NCBI GenBank assembly: GCA_023436025.1
Contig: JAEZKX010000269.1
Coordinates: forward strand, 1-9,154
Reading direction: 5' to 3'
Length of the DNA stretch: 9,154 bases
Source of the DNA: Pseudomonadota bacterium
GTDB lineage: Bacteria > Pseudomonadota > Gammaproteobacteria > Burkholderiales > Burkholderiaceae_C
Part shown: in pieces, positions 9,074-9,154 of the stretch
Numbering within the stretch: position 1 is the first letter of the stretch
Layout of the letters: every line of letters begins with the position of its first letter
Position numbers and translations under genes: made by a program
The notes under the pieces: model-generated
What the model was told of the DNA's origin: nothing
The model's database searches: none
Seen by the model: the letters and a program-made list of their open reading frames with translations, nothing else

Positions 9074-9079
9074 TAGAAT
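9074..9079 (+). promoter_or_regulatory. Candidate -10 element immediately upstream of the last reading frame
   Basis: TAGAAT matches the -10 consensus at five of six positions and ends seven bases before the ATG at 9087. If active, transcription would start at or next to the start codon, giving a leaderless or nearly leaderless message. No good -35 is seen. Confidence 0.3.
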
Positions 9080-9086
9080 GATTTTC

Positions 9087-9154
9087 ATGGCCAGTCAGAC
9101 ACCCCTCCCGCCCCCGGGCCGCCCCCCGCAACACCCCCCCCCCCCCCGCGGCGG
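9087..9154 (+). CDS. Start of a reading frame, probably ATP-dependent Clp protease adaptor ClpS (cut by window edge)
   Basis: Only 22 codons are visible: MASQTPLPPPGRPPQH, then four Pro codons and Arg-Gly, still open at the window end. The conserved ClpS core, which binds N-degron substrates and hands them to ClpAP, would lie outside. The call rests on context: clpS-clpA usually lies divergent from cspD beside icd/idh in Pseudomonas and related proteobacteria. Betaproteobacterial ClpS proteins also tend to have a variable, Pro-rich N-terminal extension. There is no Shine-Dalgarno sequence, and TAGAAT lies just upstream. The 14-C run (9134-9147) makes the last codons unreliable; a miscounted C would change the frame. 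Confidence 0.4.
   Translation, partial: MASQTPLPPPGRPPQHPPPPRG
9134..9147. other. 14-base C homopolymer near the window end
   Basis: Fourteen consecutive C bases, preceded by other C-rich sequence from 9101 on, lie within the last 21 bases of the window. This may be real Pro-codon sequence, or a sequencing or assembly artefact at a contig end. The true length cannot be judged from one sequence. Confidence 0.8.

Overview
This 9.15 kb window is very GC-rich chromosomal DNA from a Gram-negative bacterium, most likely a betaproteobacterium of the order Burkholderiales. The inference rests on the gene order exbB-exbD-lpxK divergent from xseA-sodB, on the protein sequences, and on the neighbourhood icd / monomeric idh / cspD / (clpS). 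Nothing here looks like a mobile element, phage, CRISPR array or defence system. It is a core housekeeping region with short intergenic gaps, and I found no convincing new biological system.

Layout. From 1 to 1460, on the minus strand, lies an exbB-exbD-lpxK operon: two inner-membrane subunits of a proton-driven energy-transducing complex, then the lipid A 4'-kinase, which is cut by the window edge. A 350-base non-coding gap (1461-1810) follows, with a perfect DnaA box, a near-match and an AT-rich patch. On the plus strand come xseA (exonuclease VII large subunit) and sodB (iron superoxide dismutase), ended by a strong terminator. Convergent to sodB are two minus-strand genes for exported proteins: a DUF192 protein and a small Ala/Lys/Glu repeat protein.

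From 4822 the plus strand carries two different NADP-type isocitrate dehydrogenases in tandem: the ordinary homodimeric Icd, which keeps the serine that AceK phosphorylates in E. coli, and a large monomeric IDH. Each is followed by a GC-rich hairpin terminator. The second terminator is probably shared with the convergent minus-strand cspD-like cold-shock gene. Divergent from cspD, the last 68 bases hold the start of a plus-strand reading frame, probably clpS. It runs into a 14-C homopolymer at the window end that may be a sequence-quality problem.

How the genes relate. ExbB/ExbD and LpxK serve the envelope, XseA serves DNA repair, SodB serves oxidative defence, and the two IDHs set flux at the isocitrate branch point. 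The points most worth a second look are the DnaA-box region, the tandem unrelated IDHs beside a cold-shock gene, a terminator whose T-tract overlaps a candidate -35 element, an ExbB lacking the usual TM3 glutamate, and the repeat protein.
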